The position numbers and the translations under genes are program-made. From assembly GCA_964354365.1 (NCBI GenBank), contig CAYGZM010000002.1, forward strand, positions 1 through 64,000: DNA of 64,000 nucleotides, given 5' to 3'. The stretch comes from CAYGZM01 sp964354365. Lineage in GTDB: Bacteria; Planctomycetota; Phycisphaerae; Sedimentisphaerales; Anaerobacaceae. Each line of letters opens with the position of its first letter. The stretch's first letter is position 1. Below, one piece after another: positions 43,295 through 51,614 of the stretch. The notes beneath the pieces were generated by a model. That model saw only the letters and a list, made by a program, of their open reading frames with translations. It was not told the origin of the DNA and did no database searches.

Positions 43295-45247
43295 ATGGCC
43301 ATTGTAACACTGCGTGACATTCATGTAGCTTTCGGCCCGGAGGTTGTCCTGGATGGGCTGAATCTGCAGCTCCATCCGGGCGAGAAGGTCGGCATGGTGG
43401 GCGCCAACGGCTCGGGCAAGAGCACGATTCTGAAGCTGATCGTTGGCCAGGTGCAGCCGGACATGGGCCGAGCGGTCAAACAGAGGGGGCTGCACATCGG
43501 CTACCTGCCGCAGGAAAAGACGTTCAGCGGCGGCCTTACCGTCCTGGAAGAGATGCACGCCAGCGTGGAGCATCTGCTCAAGCTCCAGCGTGCAATCGCG
43601 GCCGTCTCTGCTGAAATGGAAACGCTGACCGGTTCGGCGCTGCAGGCCAAGATGAGGCAGTATGATCGCCTGTGTCGTGATTTTGAGGTCGCCGGCGGAT
43701 ATGCTTACCAGACCCGCATCCATACGACCCTGGCGGGTTTGAGTTTTGAGCCTGAGCTGCATTATGCCAGGACCTCGGCGCTTAGCGGCGGGCAGTTGTC
43801 GCGCCTCGGCCTGGCACAGGTCTTGATGCTCGATACGGACCTGCTGCTTCTGGACGAGCCGACAAATCATTTGGACCTGCAGGCAACCGAATGGCTGGAG
43901 ACGTTTTTGATCGGCTACAGCGGAGCTGCCGTCATCATCAGTCACGACCGGTCCTTGCTGGATAAAGTTGCGTGCAAAATCATTGAAGTTGAAAACCGCC
44001 GGGCCCGTGTCTGGAGCGGCAACTACAGCAACTATGTGCAGACCAAACAGACCTTAGGCCTGCAGCAACAGCGCGAGCACACCAAACGCACCGAGATGGT
44101 CGAGCGCACGCTGGACTTCATCGCCCGCAACAAGGACCAGGAAGGGATGCGCAAGACTGCTCGCGGCCGAAAGACTATCTTGAAACGCCTGCTCAAGGAG
44201 AACCCCAACTTCCTGGACAAACCATCCCGGCAGAAGACAATCAGCTTCTCGTTCAGTAAGATTGATCGGACGAGTGACTTAGTGCTGCGCTGCGAGGCCC
44301 TGGGCAAATCCTTTGGCGATCTGACGCTGTTTGAGGACCTGACCTTCGATGTGCTCAGCGGCCGGCGAATCGGCATCACCGGCCCCAACGGCACAGGCAA
44401 GAGCACGCTCCTGAGACTGGCCCTCGGACAGATTGAGCCATCGACCGGAAGCATTCGCATGGGCAAGAACCTCCGCGTCGGCTATCTCGACCAGCATGGT
44501 GACGTGCTGGATTCCGCCAGGAGCGTCTTGGACGAGGCCTCAAGCGCCAATCCGGCGCTCTCATCGGAGCAGCTGCGCAACCGGCTCGGCGCCTTCCTCT
44601 TTACGCGCGAAGATGTGTTCAAGCAATGCGGAGATTTGAGCGGGGGGCAGCGCAATCGTCTGATGCTCTGCAAGCTGGTCCTTGCCGAGCCGGATGTTTT
44701 GGTTATGGATGAGCCTACCAACCATCTGGATATTGCCAGCCGGGAGATGCTCGAGGCCGCCCTGGACGACTACGTCGGAACGATGATTGTGGTGAGCCAC
44801 GACAGGTACTTTCTGGATCGTATTGTGGACAGACTGCTGGTCGTCGGGACAGATGAGCTGGGCAACCGCTGCCTCGGCAGAACGGAGTTCGTGGATATAA
44901 AGCCCGTGTACTCGTACTATGCGTCGGCGGTTCGCAAACGCATAGAGATGCAGCAGCAAAAGACCGAACCGCGCACCGCCCCTCGAAAGCGTCGGCCCGC
45001 CCATGCGAGGAGCAAGCCCCGCCCCGGGACGCCCGAAGAGCTCAAACGCTTCAACAAATACTCCGTTGAGAAGCTGGAAGAGCTAATCAACACGATTGAG
45101 CAGGAGCTGGCCGAGATGCACGAACGCTTTGGCGACGCGGCTGTCTATAAAAATCCGCAACAGCTCGCGGAGCTGCAGAGCAGCTTCGACGCCAAAAAAG
45201 CCGAGCTGGACCTGCTCTACCGGGCCTATGAGCGCCGGACGGGATAG
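43295..45247 (+). CDS. ABC-F family ATPase
   Basis: 650 residues with two ABC domains and no transmembrane segments. First: Walker A GANGSGKST, LSGGQLSRLGLAQ, LLLDEPTNHLD. Second: Walker A GPNGTGKST, LSGGQRNRLMLCK, VMDEPTNHLD. The helical linker (EHTKRTEMVERTLDFIARN) is present, and the C-terminus has a basic region (TAPRKRRPAHARSK) followed by a coiled coil (SVEKLEELINTIEQELAEMHERFGD), as in Uup-like members. ABC-F proteins act on ribosomes to relieve stalls or regulate elongation. The exact subgroup (Uup, EttA, resistance type) is uncertain. Confidence 0.88.
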   Translation: MAIVTLRDIHVAFGPEVVLDGLNLQLHPGEKVGMVGANGSGKSTILKLIVGQVQPDMGRAVKQRGLHIGYLPQEKTFSGGLTVLEEMHASVEHLLKLQRAIAAVSAEMETLTGSALQAKMRQYDRLCRDFEVAGGYAYQTRIHTTLAGLSFEPELHYARTSALSGGQLSRLGLAQVLMLDTDLLLLDEPTNHLDLQATEWLETFLIGYSGAAVIISHDRSLLDKVACKIIEVENRRARVWSGNYSNYVQTKQTLGLQQQREHTKRTEMVERTLDFIARNKDQEGMRKTARGRKTILKRLLKENPNFLDKPSRQKTISFSFSKIDRTSDLVLRCEALGKSFGDLTLFEDLTFDVLSGRRIGITGPNGTGKSTLLRLALGQIEPSTGSIRMGKNLRVGYLDQHGDVLDSARSVLDEASSANPALSSEQLRNRLGAFLFTREDVFKQCGDLSGGQRNRLMLCKLVLAEPDVLVMDEPTNHLDIASREMLEAALDDYVGTMIVVSHDRYFLDRIVDRLLVVGTDELGNRCLGRTEFVDIKPVYSYYASAVRKRIEMQQQKTEPRTAPRKRRPAHARSKPRPGTPEELKRFNKYSVEKLEELINTIEQELAEMHERFGDAAVYKNPQQLAELQSSFDAKKAELDLLYRAYERRTG

Positions 45248-45330
45248 AAAGAACTCCAACGCTCAAAACAATGGAGGTGAACCGCGCTTGGTGCTCCGTA
45301 ATGGGCAAAACGCCGGCTGTCATTGCGAAG

Positions 45331-45408
45331 AAGCGCAGCGACTGCGGCAATCTCATAACCTTTTGAATACTTGAGATTGCCGCGCCTTCCTTCGGTCGGC
45401 TCACAATG
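45331..45408. repeat. REP-like hairpin GCGGCAATCTCA / TGAGATTGCCGC
   Basis: 12-bp perfect stem at 45344-45355 and 45372-45383 with a 16-base loop. The imperfectly paired outer sequences CATTGCGAAG... and ...TCACAATG extend the palindrome. It follows the ABC-F gene and could also terminate its transcript. Confidence 0.65.
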
Positions 45409-45501
45409 GCAATCCGGCAACTCGGATGTTGCTGAGCATTATCCATCACCGGACAACGATACCAACTGCAAGCTACGAGATATCGTGATACGAATTAGTC
45501 G

Positions 45502-46110
45502 CTATTGCTTGCTGCCCGGCTGGACCCCGCGAACCTGCGCCAGCATCCGCTCCAAAAGCTCCATCGGCAGGCCCATCACATTCGTCAGGCTGCCTTCGAT
45601 TCTCTCGACGAACTGGTCGCCGGTCTCTTGTATCGCGTAGGCGCCCGCCTTGTCCCGCCAAGTGCCGCTGCTGATATGCTCGGCGATTTGCTTTGCCGTC
45701 ATTCTCCTGGGATATACGGTTGTGGTGTCACTCGCAACTAATTGCGTCCCGTCGCTCAGCCTGACAATAGCAAGGCCGGTTATCACTTTGTGCGGTGCGC
45801 TGAAGAGCTTTCTGGTAATCTGCTCGGCCTGCCTCGCGTCGGCGGGCTTGCCGATTATCTCGCCGGCAGAATCCACAACGGTATCGGCCCCGATGACCAC
45901 GCGATCCGCAAAGCGCTCGGCAACGCTCCTCGCCTTGGCCAGGGCCAGGCGCTCGGCGTATTCATCGGCCCCGACGTCCGCAACCGCAAAACTCGACTCA
46001 TCGACGTCGGGTCGAACAACCTCGAATTGATAGCCTGCCTGCGTCAGCAGCTCTCTTCGCCGCGGCGAGGCCGATGCCAGAATTATGGGTGGTGAATAGT
46101 GATCGGACAT
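45502..46110 (-). CDS. maf: Maf-family nucleotide pyrophosphatase
   Basis: 202 residues from MSDHYSPPIILASASPRRRELL; the ORF extends further upstream but into sequence overlapping the next gene. Maf signature ASASPRRRELL, YAERLALAKA, VVIGADTVV, GKPADARQAEQITRKLFSA, VYPRRMTAKQIAEHI and AGAYAIQETGDQFVERIEGSLTNVMGLPM are all present. It hydrolyses non-canonical or dTTP/UTP nucleoside triphosphates. The following lipoprotein gene on the same strand ends 53 bases upstream of this ATG. Confidence 0.93.
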   Translation of the reverse strand: MSDHYSPPIILASASPRRRELLTQAGYQFEVVRPDVDESSFAVADVGADEYAERLALAKARSVAERFADRVVIGADTVVDSAGEIIGKPADARQAEQITRKLFSAPHKVITGLAIVRLSDGTQLVASDTTTVYPRRMTAKQIAEHISSGTWRDKAGAYAIQETGDQFVERIEGSLTNVMGLPMELLERMLAQVRGVQPGSKQ

Positions 46111-46163
46111 AACCGTTGATTCCACTGCCGCTCGGCCGGGATCCTCTTGGGCGTTCTCGGCAG

Positions 46164-47129
46164 TCAGTCCGTGACTAAACTTCTGCAGTAGGTTATGTAT
46201 TGTCTTTCGATATTCTCGAAATCCTCGCCGATGTACTTCTCGAATAATCCCACGCCGACAATTCGGTTCCACAGGATTGTCCTCGGGAGGTTTCTATCCC
46301 GTGCGATTCGCTTGCTGACTTCATCGATCGGCCAATCTCCGTTAAGCCCGTCCCGCAGCAGATTCCGATAGTCGCTTAGCTTCGAGCCATAGCTGCCCTC
46401 ACGAAGAAAACGCACCAGCGCGTACGACTGGCTGTAAAAGGCCATCACAGTTTCGGTCTCGTCCGCGGCCAGCACCTCGCCGGGATTGGTTGCAAGCAGC
46501 TCCTTCAGCGGGATCATCCGGTTCTTCTGCAGCGTCTGCGCCAGCGCGTCCAATCGATACGCATTGTCACCCGGCTCAAAACGGAATTCGCCGTTTTCCA
46601 CTCGCGGCGACTCGAAGAGCATCGCCGCTCCTTCGTCAAGCCAGCTCGGCAGCCGAAACTCAAAATGCCTGCTGTTAAACTGATGCCAACCCTCGTGTCC
46701 GAGGGCCGAGAACGTTCGCTTTCTGCCGATGTCATACGTGACGCATGCCCCGTTATGGCAGTATGCGCCGGCTTTTATTTTGCAGAACAAGTCAGCGTGT
46801 TCCCCGGTGAACGCCTTGGTGAAATCCACCCACTGCTCACGGTCGGCAAAGAGATAGACTGTGAACTTGTTCGCCGTCTCGATTGGCTCCGGGAGCTGCT
46901 CATTGTAGCCGCGGTAGGCCGATTCCATAAAGTGCGGAACCTGCCGGAGTATCACCGGGTCGTCAAGAGTTGTGAATATCTCGTAGTGAGCAGTGGTCAA
47001 TTTCAAGCCTGGGCCGTAGTCGCTCTTCCAGAATTCCGCCGAGGCCAAGTCCGATATCTTTTGGGATTTGGAGCATCCCGCCACGCAGACAATCGCAGCC
47101 ATCCAGATTGACGCAAATACTCTAAACAC
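46164..47129 (-). CDS. HExxH metallopeptidase-like lipoprotein (DUF1570 type)
   Basis: 321 residues with a lipoprotein signal (VCVAGC, lipidated Cys19). A gluzincin-like zinc motif H145-E-G-W-H149 in SALGHEGWHQFNSRHF is followed 17 residues on by WLDEGAAMLFE (E166), the expected third ligand. Other conserved-looking parts are YEIFTTLDD, KFTVYLFADREQW and SYALVRFLREG. The pattern matches the DUF1570 family of Planctomycetes-type proteins, whose activity is unproven. It lies upstream of maf on the same strand. Confidence 0.7.
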   Translation of the reverse strand: MFRVFASIWMAAIVCVAGCSKSQKISDLASAEFWKSDYGPGLKLTTAHYEIFTTLDDPVILRQVPHFMESAYRGYNEQLPEPIETANKFTVYLFADREQWVDFTKAFTGEHADLFCKIKAGAYCHNGACVTYDIGRKRTFSALGHEGWHQFNSRHFEFRLPSWLDEGAAMLFESPRVENGEFRFEPGDNAYRLDALAQTLQKNRMIPLKELLATNPGEVLAADETETVMAFYSQSYALVRFLREGSYGSKLSDYRNLLRDGLNGDWPIDEVSKRIARDRNLPRTILWNRIVGVGLFEKYIGEDFENIERQYITYCRSLVTD

Positions 47130-47223
47130 AGTTCGCTCTCGAAATCAGCGGCTTGCGGTGTTGCAGCACCGCCCTCGGCCCATACTACCCGATTCGGCAC
47201 ATCCACCGGCGGGCTGCAATCGT

Positions 47224-47358
47224 TCACATTACCCTAAGAATCGGCTGCAAATACCCAAAAATCCACCACATTTTGCCACCGCGACCGCTATTTTTCACGC
47301 GAATCCACACCCCGCCCCTGTAGTACGTCCCGATAATGGCAACGACTTTCTTGCGCAT
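47224..47358 (-). pseudogene. Possible 5' remnant of a flavodoxin/NADPH-FMN reductase-like gene
   Basis: 44 codons starting MRKKVVAIIGTYYRGGV, with GGAG 8 bases upstream. The beginning matches the usual opening of NAD(P)H-dependent flavodoxin-fold oxidoreductases (VVAIIGSYRKGG type), but after ~20 residues the frame diverges and stops. Looks like a decayed gene start; could be a coincidental small ORF. Confidence 0.3.
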
Positions 47359-47413
47359 AATTTCACTCCGATTCTTTTGCTGACATCGGATGCTCGCTCC
47401 GGGGTGAGTTGCC

Positions 47414-47974
47414 TTACAAATCCGCGAACGGCGAGCCGAAGACCTCGGCGGTGAAGAGGTGAACATCTGTACCGGGGTCCTTCCAGGCGTCCGGCGCCAG
47501 GCCGGCCTTGTGTGAGCAGCAGTACGAGAGGAGCTCCTCCTTGCTCCAGCCGGTCTCCGTCGCCACCTGCGGCAGAAAACAGCCCGAGGCCCTGCCCTTC
47601 TTTATGTAAACACCGTCAATCCCCAACCTAAGACTCAGAGGGTCGTCCGTCCGCCTCAGAGGCGATAAGACCGATATCTCCACGTCAAGCTGGTCCAATT
47701 CCCGCGGAGTTATCGGGTCCCCAAAGAACCGCGGGTCGCCGGTGGCCGAGGCCTTTGCCATCTCGGCAACTAATTCAATCAAAGGTCCCTCCGAAGTGAA
47801 ATTGCCGATGCAGCCGCGCAGCCGATCCCTGTTCTTGAGCGTCACAAAACAGCCGCAGGGAGCATTCAACTCAGGATCTTCCGACTTCACCTTCGGCACA
47901 GGCCGCCGGCGGATAACCGCCTCAACCGTATTGCGTGCAACCTTCAGAAGCGTCTGCCTTTGATTATCGTTCAT
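47414..47974 (-). CDS. AMMECR1-domain protein (AmmeMemoRadiSam system protein A)
   Basis: 186 residues from MNDNQRQTLLKVARN (an upstream ATG adds 7). Signature of the AMMECR1 fold: GCFVTLKNRDRLRGCIGNFTSEGPLIELV (LRGCIG), DPRFFGDPITPRELDQLDVEISVLSP, LGIDGVYIKKGRASGCFLPQVATETGW and YCCSHKAGLAPDAW. In many bacteria it is grouped with a Memo-like protein and a radical SAM enzyme; neither is next to it here. Biochemical role unknown. Confidence 0.9.
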   Translation of the reverse strand: MNDNQRQTLLKVARNTVEAVIRRRPVPKVKSEDPELNAPCGCFVTLKNRDRLRGCIGNFTSEGPLIELVAEMAKASATGDPRFFGDPITPRELDQLDVEISVLSPLRRTDDPLSLRLGIDGVYIKKGRASGCFLPQVATETGWSKEELLSYCCSHKAGLAPDAWKDPGTDVHLFTAEVFGSPFADL

Positions 47975-48012
47975 AATCGCCCACCCATTCACCACTCACC
48001 ACTTACCAACCA

Positions 48013-48867
48013 TCAATACAGCCACTTTATCGCAAGAAATCCGCCGATTAACAGCGCCATAAACGCAAGCGCAAACCAGTTGAAGTACTTCTCAATCACG
48101 GGCCTGATCTTCTCGCCCTTCCAGCCGAGAAGGCCCGCAACCACAAAAAAGCGTGCGGACCGGCTGAGGACCGAGGCAATGCAAAAGACAATAAAGTTGA
48201 TTTTGAACACGCCGGCGGTAACGGTAATGACCTTGTAAGGGATGGGGGTGAAGCCGGCGATAGCGACGATTTCCCAGTCGTATCTCTCGTATAAGGCACC
48301 AACGCTGGTGAATGGATTGATTTTGACCTCCTTTATTGATTTTTCGTCAAAGGACTGGTTCTGCCCATCGGGTATAGAAAGGACAAGCGGGTAAGCGAGC
48401 GTCTTTTCAAATTTCGGCCGGGGGTCGAGTGTCATTTTGGCGTCAATGCAATTTCGGTCAACAAGGCCGTGGACTTCCTGGCCTGATGTGAGAACAAGAA
48501 CGTCGCGGGAAAAGCCGGGGACGTGGTTGTGAAAGAAGTTCCCGACGCCTGCCCACAGGAACATGCCGATGATATAGCCGAAACAGCCGCCGATGACAGA
48601 GGCGATTGAGCACAATAAAGCGAACCTGAGCCACTTTTTTGGATTGCCCAACGACATTGCTGCCAGCAAAACGTCTGGTGGAACGGGGAAGAAGCTGGAC
48701 TCGGCGAAGGCCAGCAGGAAAAGCGCTACCTGGGCGTGGGTGGTATATGCCCAGTGAACGACCCAGTCATATAATCGCCTGTGCAGGTGCCACCACGCCA
48801 CCCGGTTTTGGCCCGCGCCAGTTTCGTTCCGGCCGGACCTGGGATTTACGATTTCATCATTCGGCAT
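48013..48867 (-). CDS. DedA/YqaA-like membrane protein with hydrophilic insert
   Basis: 284 residues. SNARE-assoc/VTT core: WAYTTHAQVALFLLAFAESSFFPVPPDVLLAAMSLG, SIASVIGGCFGYIIGMFLW, then after an insert VAIAGFTPIPYKVITVTAGVF (the F/Y-TPIPYK block of YqaA), and terminal helices FFVVAGLLGWKG and WFALAFMALLIGGFLAI. About 65 hydrophilic residues (121-187) separate the first half from the PIPYK block; this is unusual for YqaA proteins (~200 residues). DedA-type proteins are lipid-linked membrane transport/scrambling factors. The start is preceded by no clear Shine-Dalgarno. Confidence 0.75.
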   Translation of the reverse strand: MPNDEIVNPRSGRNETGAGQNRVAWWHLHRRLYDWVVHWAYTTHAQVALFLLAFAESSFFPVPPDVLLAAMSLGNPKKWLRFALLCSIASVIGGCFGYIIGMFLWAGVGNFFHNHVPGFSRDVLVLTSGQEVHGLVDRNCIDAKMTLDPRPKFEKTLAYPLVLSIPDGQNQSFDEKSIKEVKINPFTSVGALYERYDWEIVAIAGFTPIPYKVITVTAGVFKINFIVFCIASVLSRSARFFVVAGLLGWKGEKIRPVIEKYFNWFALAFMALLIGGFLAIKWLY

Positions 48868-48877
48868 TTGGTATTCT

Positions 48878-49552
48878 TCACTCCTCCAATGCTTCAAACA
48901 GCGAGTATAAGCTGTCGTTTGACTGTGGGATGGACTTTGAGCGGGAAGCCTCATTCCGACCGGAGGGAAACTTTAAGATATTTGTCCCTGTGCCGGACTT
49001 CAAATCCGCTTCTCGCTTGTCGGCGGGGATATAAGGTATCAATCCCAGCCGATACGCCTTTTCCTGCGCCTCTCGCGGCGCGTAGCGAATATCCATCATG
49101 AATCCATCGACCTCCAACATCCAGACCAGCGGGTTATCGTCCAGCATGGCCGTTGTGCACCAGCCTGGGTCCATCGGGATCAGGTCAAGCTCGTCGCGGA
49201 TGATTTTCGACTTCGCCGCCATAGTCGCTTGTGACACGCCGAATCCCTCTGCTATCTGCGCCGAGGTCATGTGCGGAGACTGTTCGGGGTCCTGCAGGCA
49301 ATTGACCCACCCTAGGGCGTGGACTATGGCGCTGGCCCAGCCGGCAGGCCCGCCCTTATCAAGCGGAAAATCAGCCGTGCAGAGCTCAAGCATCATCTCC
49401 TGACAAAGCTCCCGATACTCGTCGTTCAGGTGCGCAAAACAGAACGCATCCGTCAGCTCAACTATCTCGCCGCAGCGCCGGTAGAATTCCATCTCTGCCG
49501 ACGTGCGCTGCCTTCTACCCGCACCTTTTTGCTTCTTTGTCGTCTTTTTCAT
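48878..49552 (-). CDS. DUF6398-like protein with helix-turn-helix
   Basis: 224 residues; AGGAG precedes the ATG by about 8 bases. Basic N-terminus (KKTTKKQKGAGRRQRTSAEM), then a cysteine-containing helical region (FCFAHLNDEYRELCQEMMLELC, ADFPLDKGGPAGWASAIVHALGWVNCL). A helix-turn-helix-like segment (MTSAQIAEGFGVSQATMAAKSKIIRDEL) and the C-terminus follow. The layout matches the domain annotated as DUF6398. Possible nucleic-acid-binding regulator; function unknown. It lies downstream of nothing on its strand; the YqaA-like gene begins 10 bases after its stop, so they are cotranscribed. Confidence 0.6.
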   Translation of the reverse strand: MKKTTKKQKGAGRRQRTSAEMEFYRRCGEIVELTDAFCFAHLNDEYRELCQEMMLELCTADFPLDKGGPAGWASAIVHALGWVNCLQDPEQSPHMTSAQIAEGFGVSQATMAAKSKIIRDELDLIPMDPGWCTTAMLDDNPLVWMLEVDGFMMDIRYAPREAQEKAYRLGLIPYIPADKREADLKSGTGTNILKFPSGRNEASRSKSIPQSNDSLYSLFEALEE

Positions 49553-49823
49553 CTGTAAATTCTCCTGCCGGCCCACCAGCCGTAAACACAACTGCAAACC
49601 GTGTCACCAACGCCCCCAAACAAAAAATACCCCTTGGTCTCCAATTTTCGCCATTTCTTCTTGTTTCGTATTTTTTTAGCCGCCCGTTTCCCGTCTTCCT
49701 TTGTTTCTTGGTGGCCGTTTTCTTGTCTGTGCCCTCCCTGTCCCCACGCCTTAATCGCCGAAGCGAGTAGCGGGGATGTCTTCTCTGTGGCCGATTTTTT
49801 GTATCAAAATATGGCCTGCGTGC

Positions 49824-49829
49824 TATAAT
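49824..49829 (+). promoter_or_regulatory. -10 box of the ispE-spoVG promoter
   Basis: Perfect TATAAT 14 bases before the ispE ATG, in TGCTATAATG (extended -10 feature TGC). The best -35, TTGTAT at 49799-49804, is 19 bases away. A transcript starting here would have a very short leader. Confidence 0.6.
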
Positions 49830-49843
49830 GTCAACGAGCAACT

Positions 49844-50746
49844 ATGAACGGGAAGAAACAATTCGAGACTCGCGGCCACGGTCTGCTTGTCAGGGCCCCG
49901 GCCAAAATCAATCTCTCCCTGCTGGTGGCGGGCAAGCGCCCGGATGGTTTTCACGAATTGGAAACCATAATGGCCAAAATCAACTGGTGCGACGAAGTTC
50001 TGATACAGCCAGGCACAAAGGCCGACGTCGAGCTTATCTGCAAAGGCCCCGAATGGGCGCCCGAAGGACACGACAATCTCGTTTATAAGGCCGCCCAACT
50101 GCTCCTCGAGTCTTGCCATCGCAGTGTCGATATCAGTATCACCCTGACCAAGAACATCCCCGCAGGCTCCGGGCTCGGCTCAGCCAGCAGCGACGCCGCA
50201 GCTACTCTAATCGGCCTAAACCAATACCTGCAACTGGCTCTTGCTACGCCGGAATTGGCCAAATTGGCGGCCCTGCTCGGCAGCGACGTGCCCTTCTTTT
50301 TAGATGGACCGCTCGCCTTTTGCACGGGAAAAGGCGAGAAAATCAGAAAATTGAGCAAAAAATTTGACTTCCTGGCCCTGCTGATACTCCCCGACGTAAG
50401 TGTCTCTACAAAAAGGGTTTACGCCAATTACACCCACGACCAAACCGTCTATGAAGCCCTCAGCAGCCACATAAAAGAACATATCTTAGAATACAGGATT
50501 GATTTAGTAGTGAAAATGTGCGCAAATATGCTCGAGAAAATATGTTTCGGTCTGGAAAGCGACCTTGCCGAATTGAAAGCGGAAATTGAATCGCTCGGTA
50601 TCGCGCCTTGCTGCTTGAGCGGAAGTGGGTCCGCAATGTTCTGCATCATCGACAACGCCGATGAGAGAAAGGCTGTCCAATACCAGCAGAGAATACGCCG
50701 GGAAATCGGGTGCCGGAGCATCATAGTCAGGAACAATAGATGGTAA
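49844..50746 (+). CDS. ispE: 4-diphosphocytidyl-2-C-methyl-D-erythritol kinase
   Basis: 300 residues, GHMP kinase. VRAPAKINLSLLVAGKRPDGFHELETIM, the Gly-rich ATP loop NIPAGSGLGSASSDAAATL, LGSDVPFFLDGPLAFCTGKGE and the final LSGSGSAMFCI are diagnostic. It phosphorylates CDP-ME in the MEP isoprenoid pathway. There is little leader: the -10 box is 14 bases before the ATG. spoVG follows 22 bases later, which mirrors the ispE...spoVG neighbourhood of Bacillus (there with purR and yabJ between). Confidence 0.94.
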   Translation: MNGKKQFETRGHGLLVRAPAKINLSLLVAGKRPDGFHELETIMAKINWCDEVLIQPGTKADVELICKGPEWAPEGHDNLVYKAAQLLLESCHRSVDISITLTKNIPAGSGLGSASSDAAATLIGLNQYLQLALATPELAKLAALLGSDVPFFLDGPLAFCTGKGEKIRKLSKKFDFLALLILPDVSVSTKRVYANYTHDQTVYEALSSHIKEHILEYRIDLVVKMCANMLEKICFGLESDLAELKAEIESLGIAPCCLSGSGSAMFCIIDNADERKAVQYQQRIRREIGCRSIIVRNNRW

Positions 50747-50768
50747 ACTTTCGAGCGAGGCAAAGAAA

Positions 50769-51206
50769 ATGAAGATCACCGAGGTCAGAGTCAAGCTGGT
50801 GAGCAACAAGGACGACAGGCTCAAAGCCTTTTGCTCCATGACGATAGACAACGAATTTGTCGTGCGAGACATCAAAATCATCGAGGGCACAAACGGCCAC
50901 TTTGTTGCTATGCCATCCAGAAAAATGAGCGACCATTGTGAAAAGTGCGGAGGCAAAAACCATCTCAGGGCCAAATTCTGCAACAATTGTGGAACATCGC
51001 TCCCGGAGAACCGCGTCAAAAAGGACTTCAAGGGCAGAATGAAACTGCACGCCGATATCGCACATCCGATAAATGCGGAATGCCGGCGAAGGATCCAGGA
51101 TCGGGTTGTTGCCGCTTTCAAACAAGAGGTGGGAAAGTCAAAGCAGCCCGGCTACAAGCCGCCGGCAATGGACACGCCGGACGACGATGTGCCCGAAGTA
51201 GTGTAA
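50769..51206 (+). CDS. spoVG: SpoVG-family protein with zinc-ribbon insertion
   Basis: 145 residues. SpoVG core: ITEVRVKLVSNKDDRLKAFC, SMTIDNEFVVRDIKIIEG, NGHFVAMPSRK, then ADIAHPINAECRRRIQDRVV. Between these halves, in the loop that is short in Bacillus SpoVG, lies a zinc-ribbon with Cys57, Cys60, Cys71 and Cys74 (CEKCGGK...FCNNCG) and a basic stretch. SpoVG binds DNA/RNA and affects septation and gene expression in Firmicutes; the insert suggests altered nucleic-acid binding. A C-terminal acidic/Pro tail follows. Probably cotranscribed with ispE. Confidence 0.9.
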   Translation: MKITEVRVKLVSNKDDRLKAFCSMTIDNEFVVRDIKIIEGTNGHFVAMPSRKMSDHCEKCGGKNHLRAKFCNNCGTSLPENRVKKDFKGRMKLHADIAHPINAECRRRIQDRVVAAFKQEVGKSKQPGYKPPAMDTPDDDVPEVV

Positions 51207-51332
51207 TACTTGACAGAAGGGTTGTGCTGCCCAGGCAAACCTGCTGCCGCCAGGCAGCAAACAAAGGGGGGAATATCCTTCCTCGTTTCTCAAAAACGTC
51301 CGTTGTCAAACCAACGCCAGGAGTGGAGGCTC

Positions 51333-51614
51333 TTACGTGGCGAGATCTTCGAGAACCTTCTCAAGAGCGATGTCCAGCCGCTCATTCAAATCATATTTGC
51401 CTTCAGTGAGCTGCTGCCTTACGTCCAGAACCTTAGACCTGCGAACTTCCGGCAGCGAAGCGATCTTTTTGAGAACCTGGCCTATCGGCGTAGTATGGAT
51501 GTTTTCGAGGATTTGCTCCATAATCAAATCCTGATCTGCCGATAGGTCCTCAGCGACATAATCCCTAAGTCGATTTCGGTCTTCAAAACCCCTGTTGCAG
51601 TCGAAATTTGGCAT
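51333..51614 (-). CDS. FlgM-like small protein
   Basis: 93 residues. The second half, ILENIHTTPIGQVLKKIASLPEVRRSKVLDVRQQLTEGKYDLNERL, has the wording of the C-terminal helices of FlgM-type anti-sigma factors (ALPEVR...KV..LR..I..G.Y), but the usual sigma-28-binding part cannot be confirmed. The N-terminus is acidic (YVAEDLSADQDLIM). No flagellar gene is in the window. AAGGTAG precedes the ATG. It lies downstream of spoVG in opposite orientation (convergent). Confidence 0.55.
   Translation of the reverse strand: MPNFDCNRGFEDRNRLRDYVAEDLSADQDLIMEQILENIHTTPIGQVLKKIASLPEVRRSKVLDVRQQLTEGKYDLNERLDIALEKVLEDLAT

Noticed and set aside
49515..49841. Minus-strand 108-codon frame before ispE
   Set aside because: Arg/Lys-rich, overlaps the start of the DUF6398-like gene and the leader region; no recognised features.
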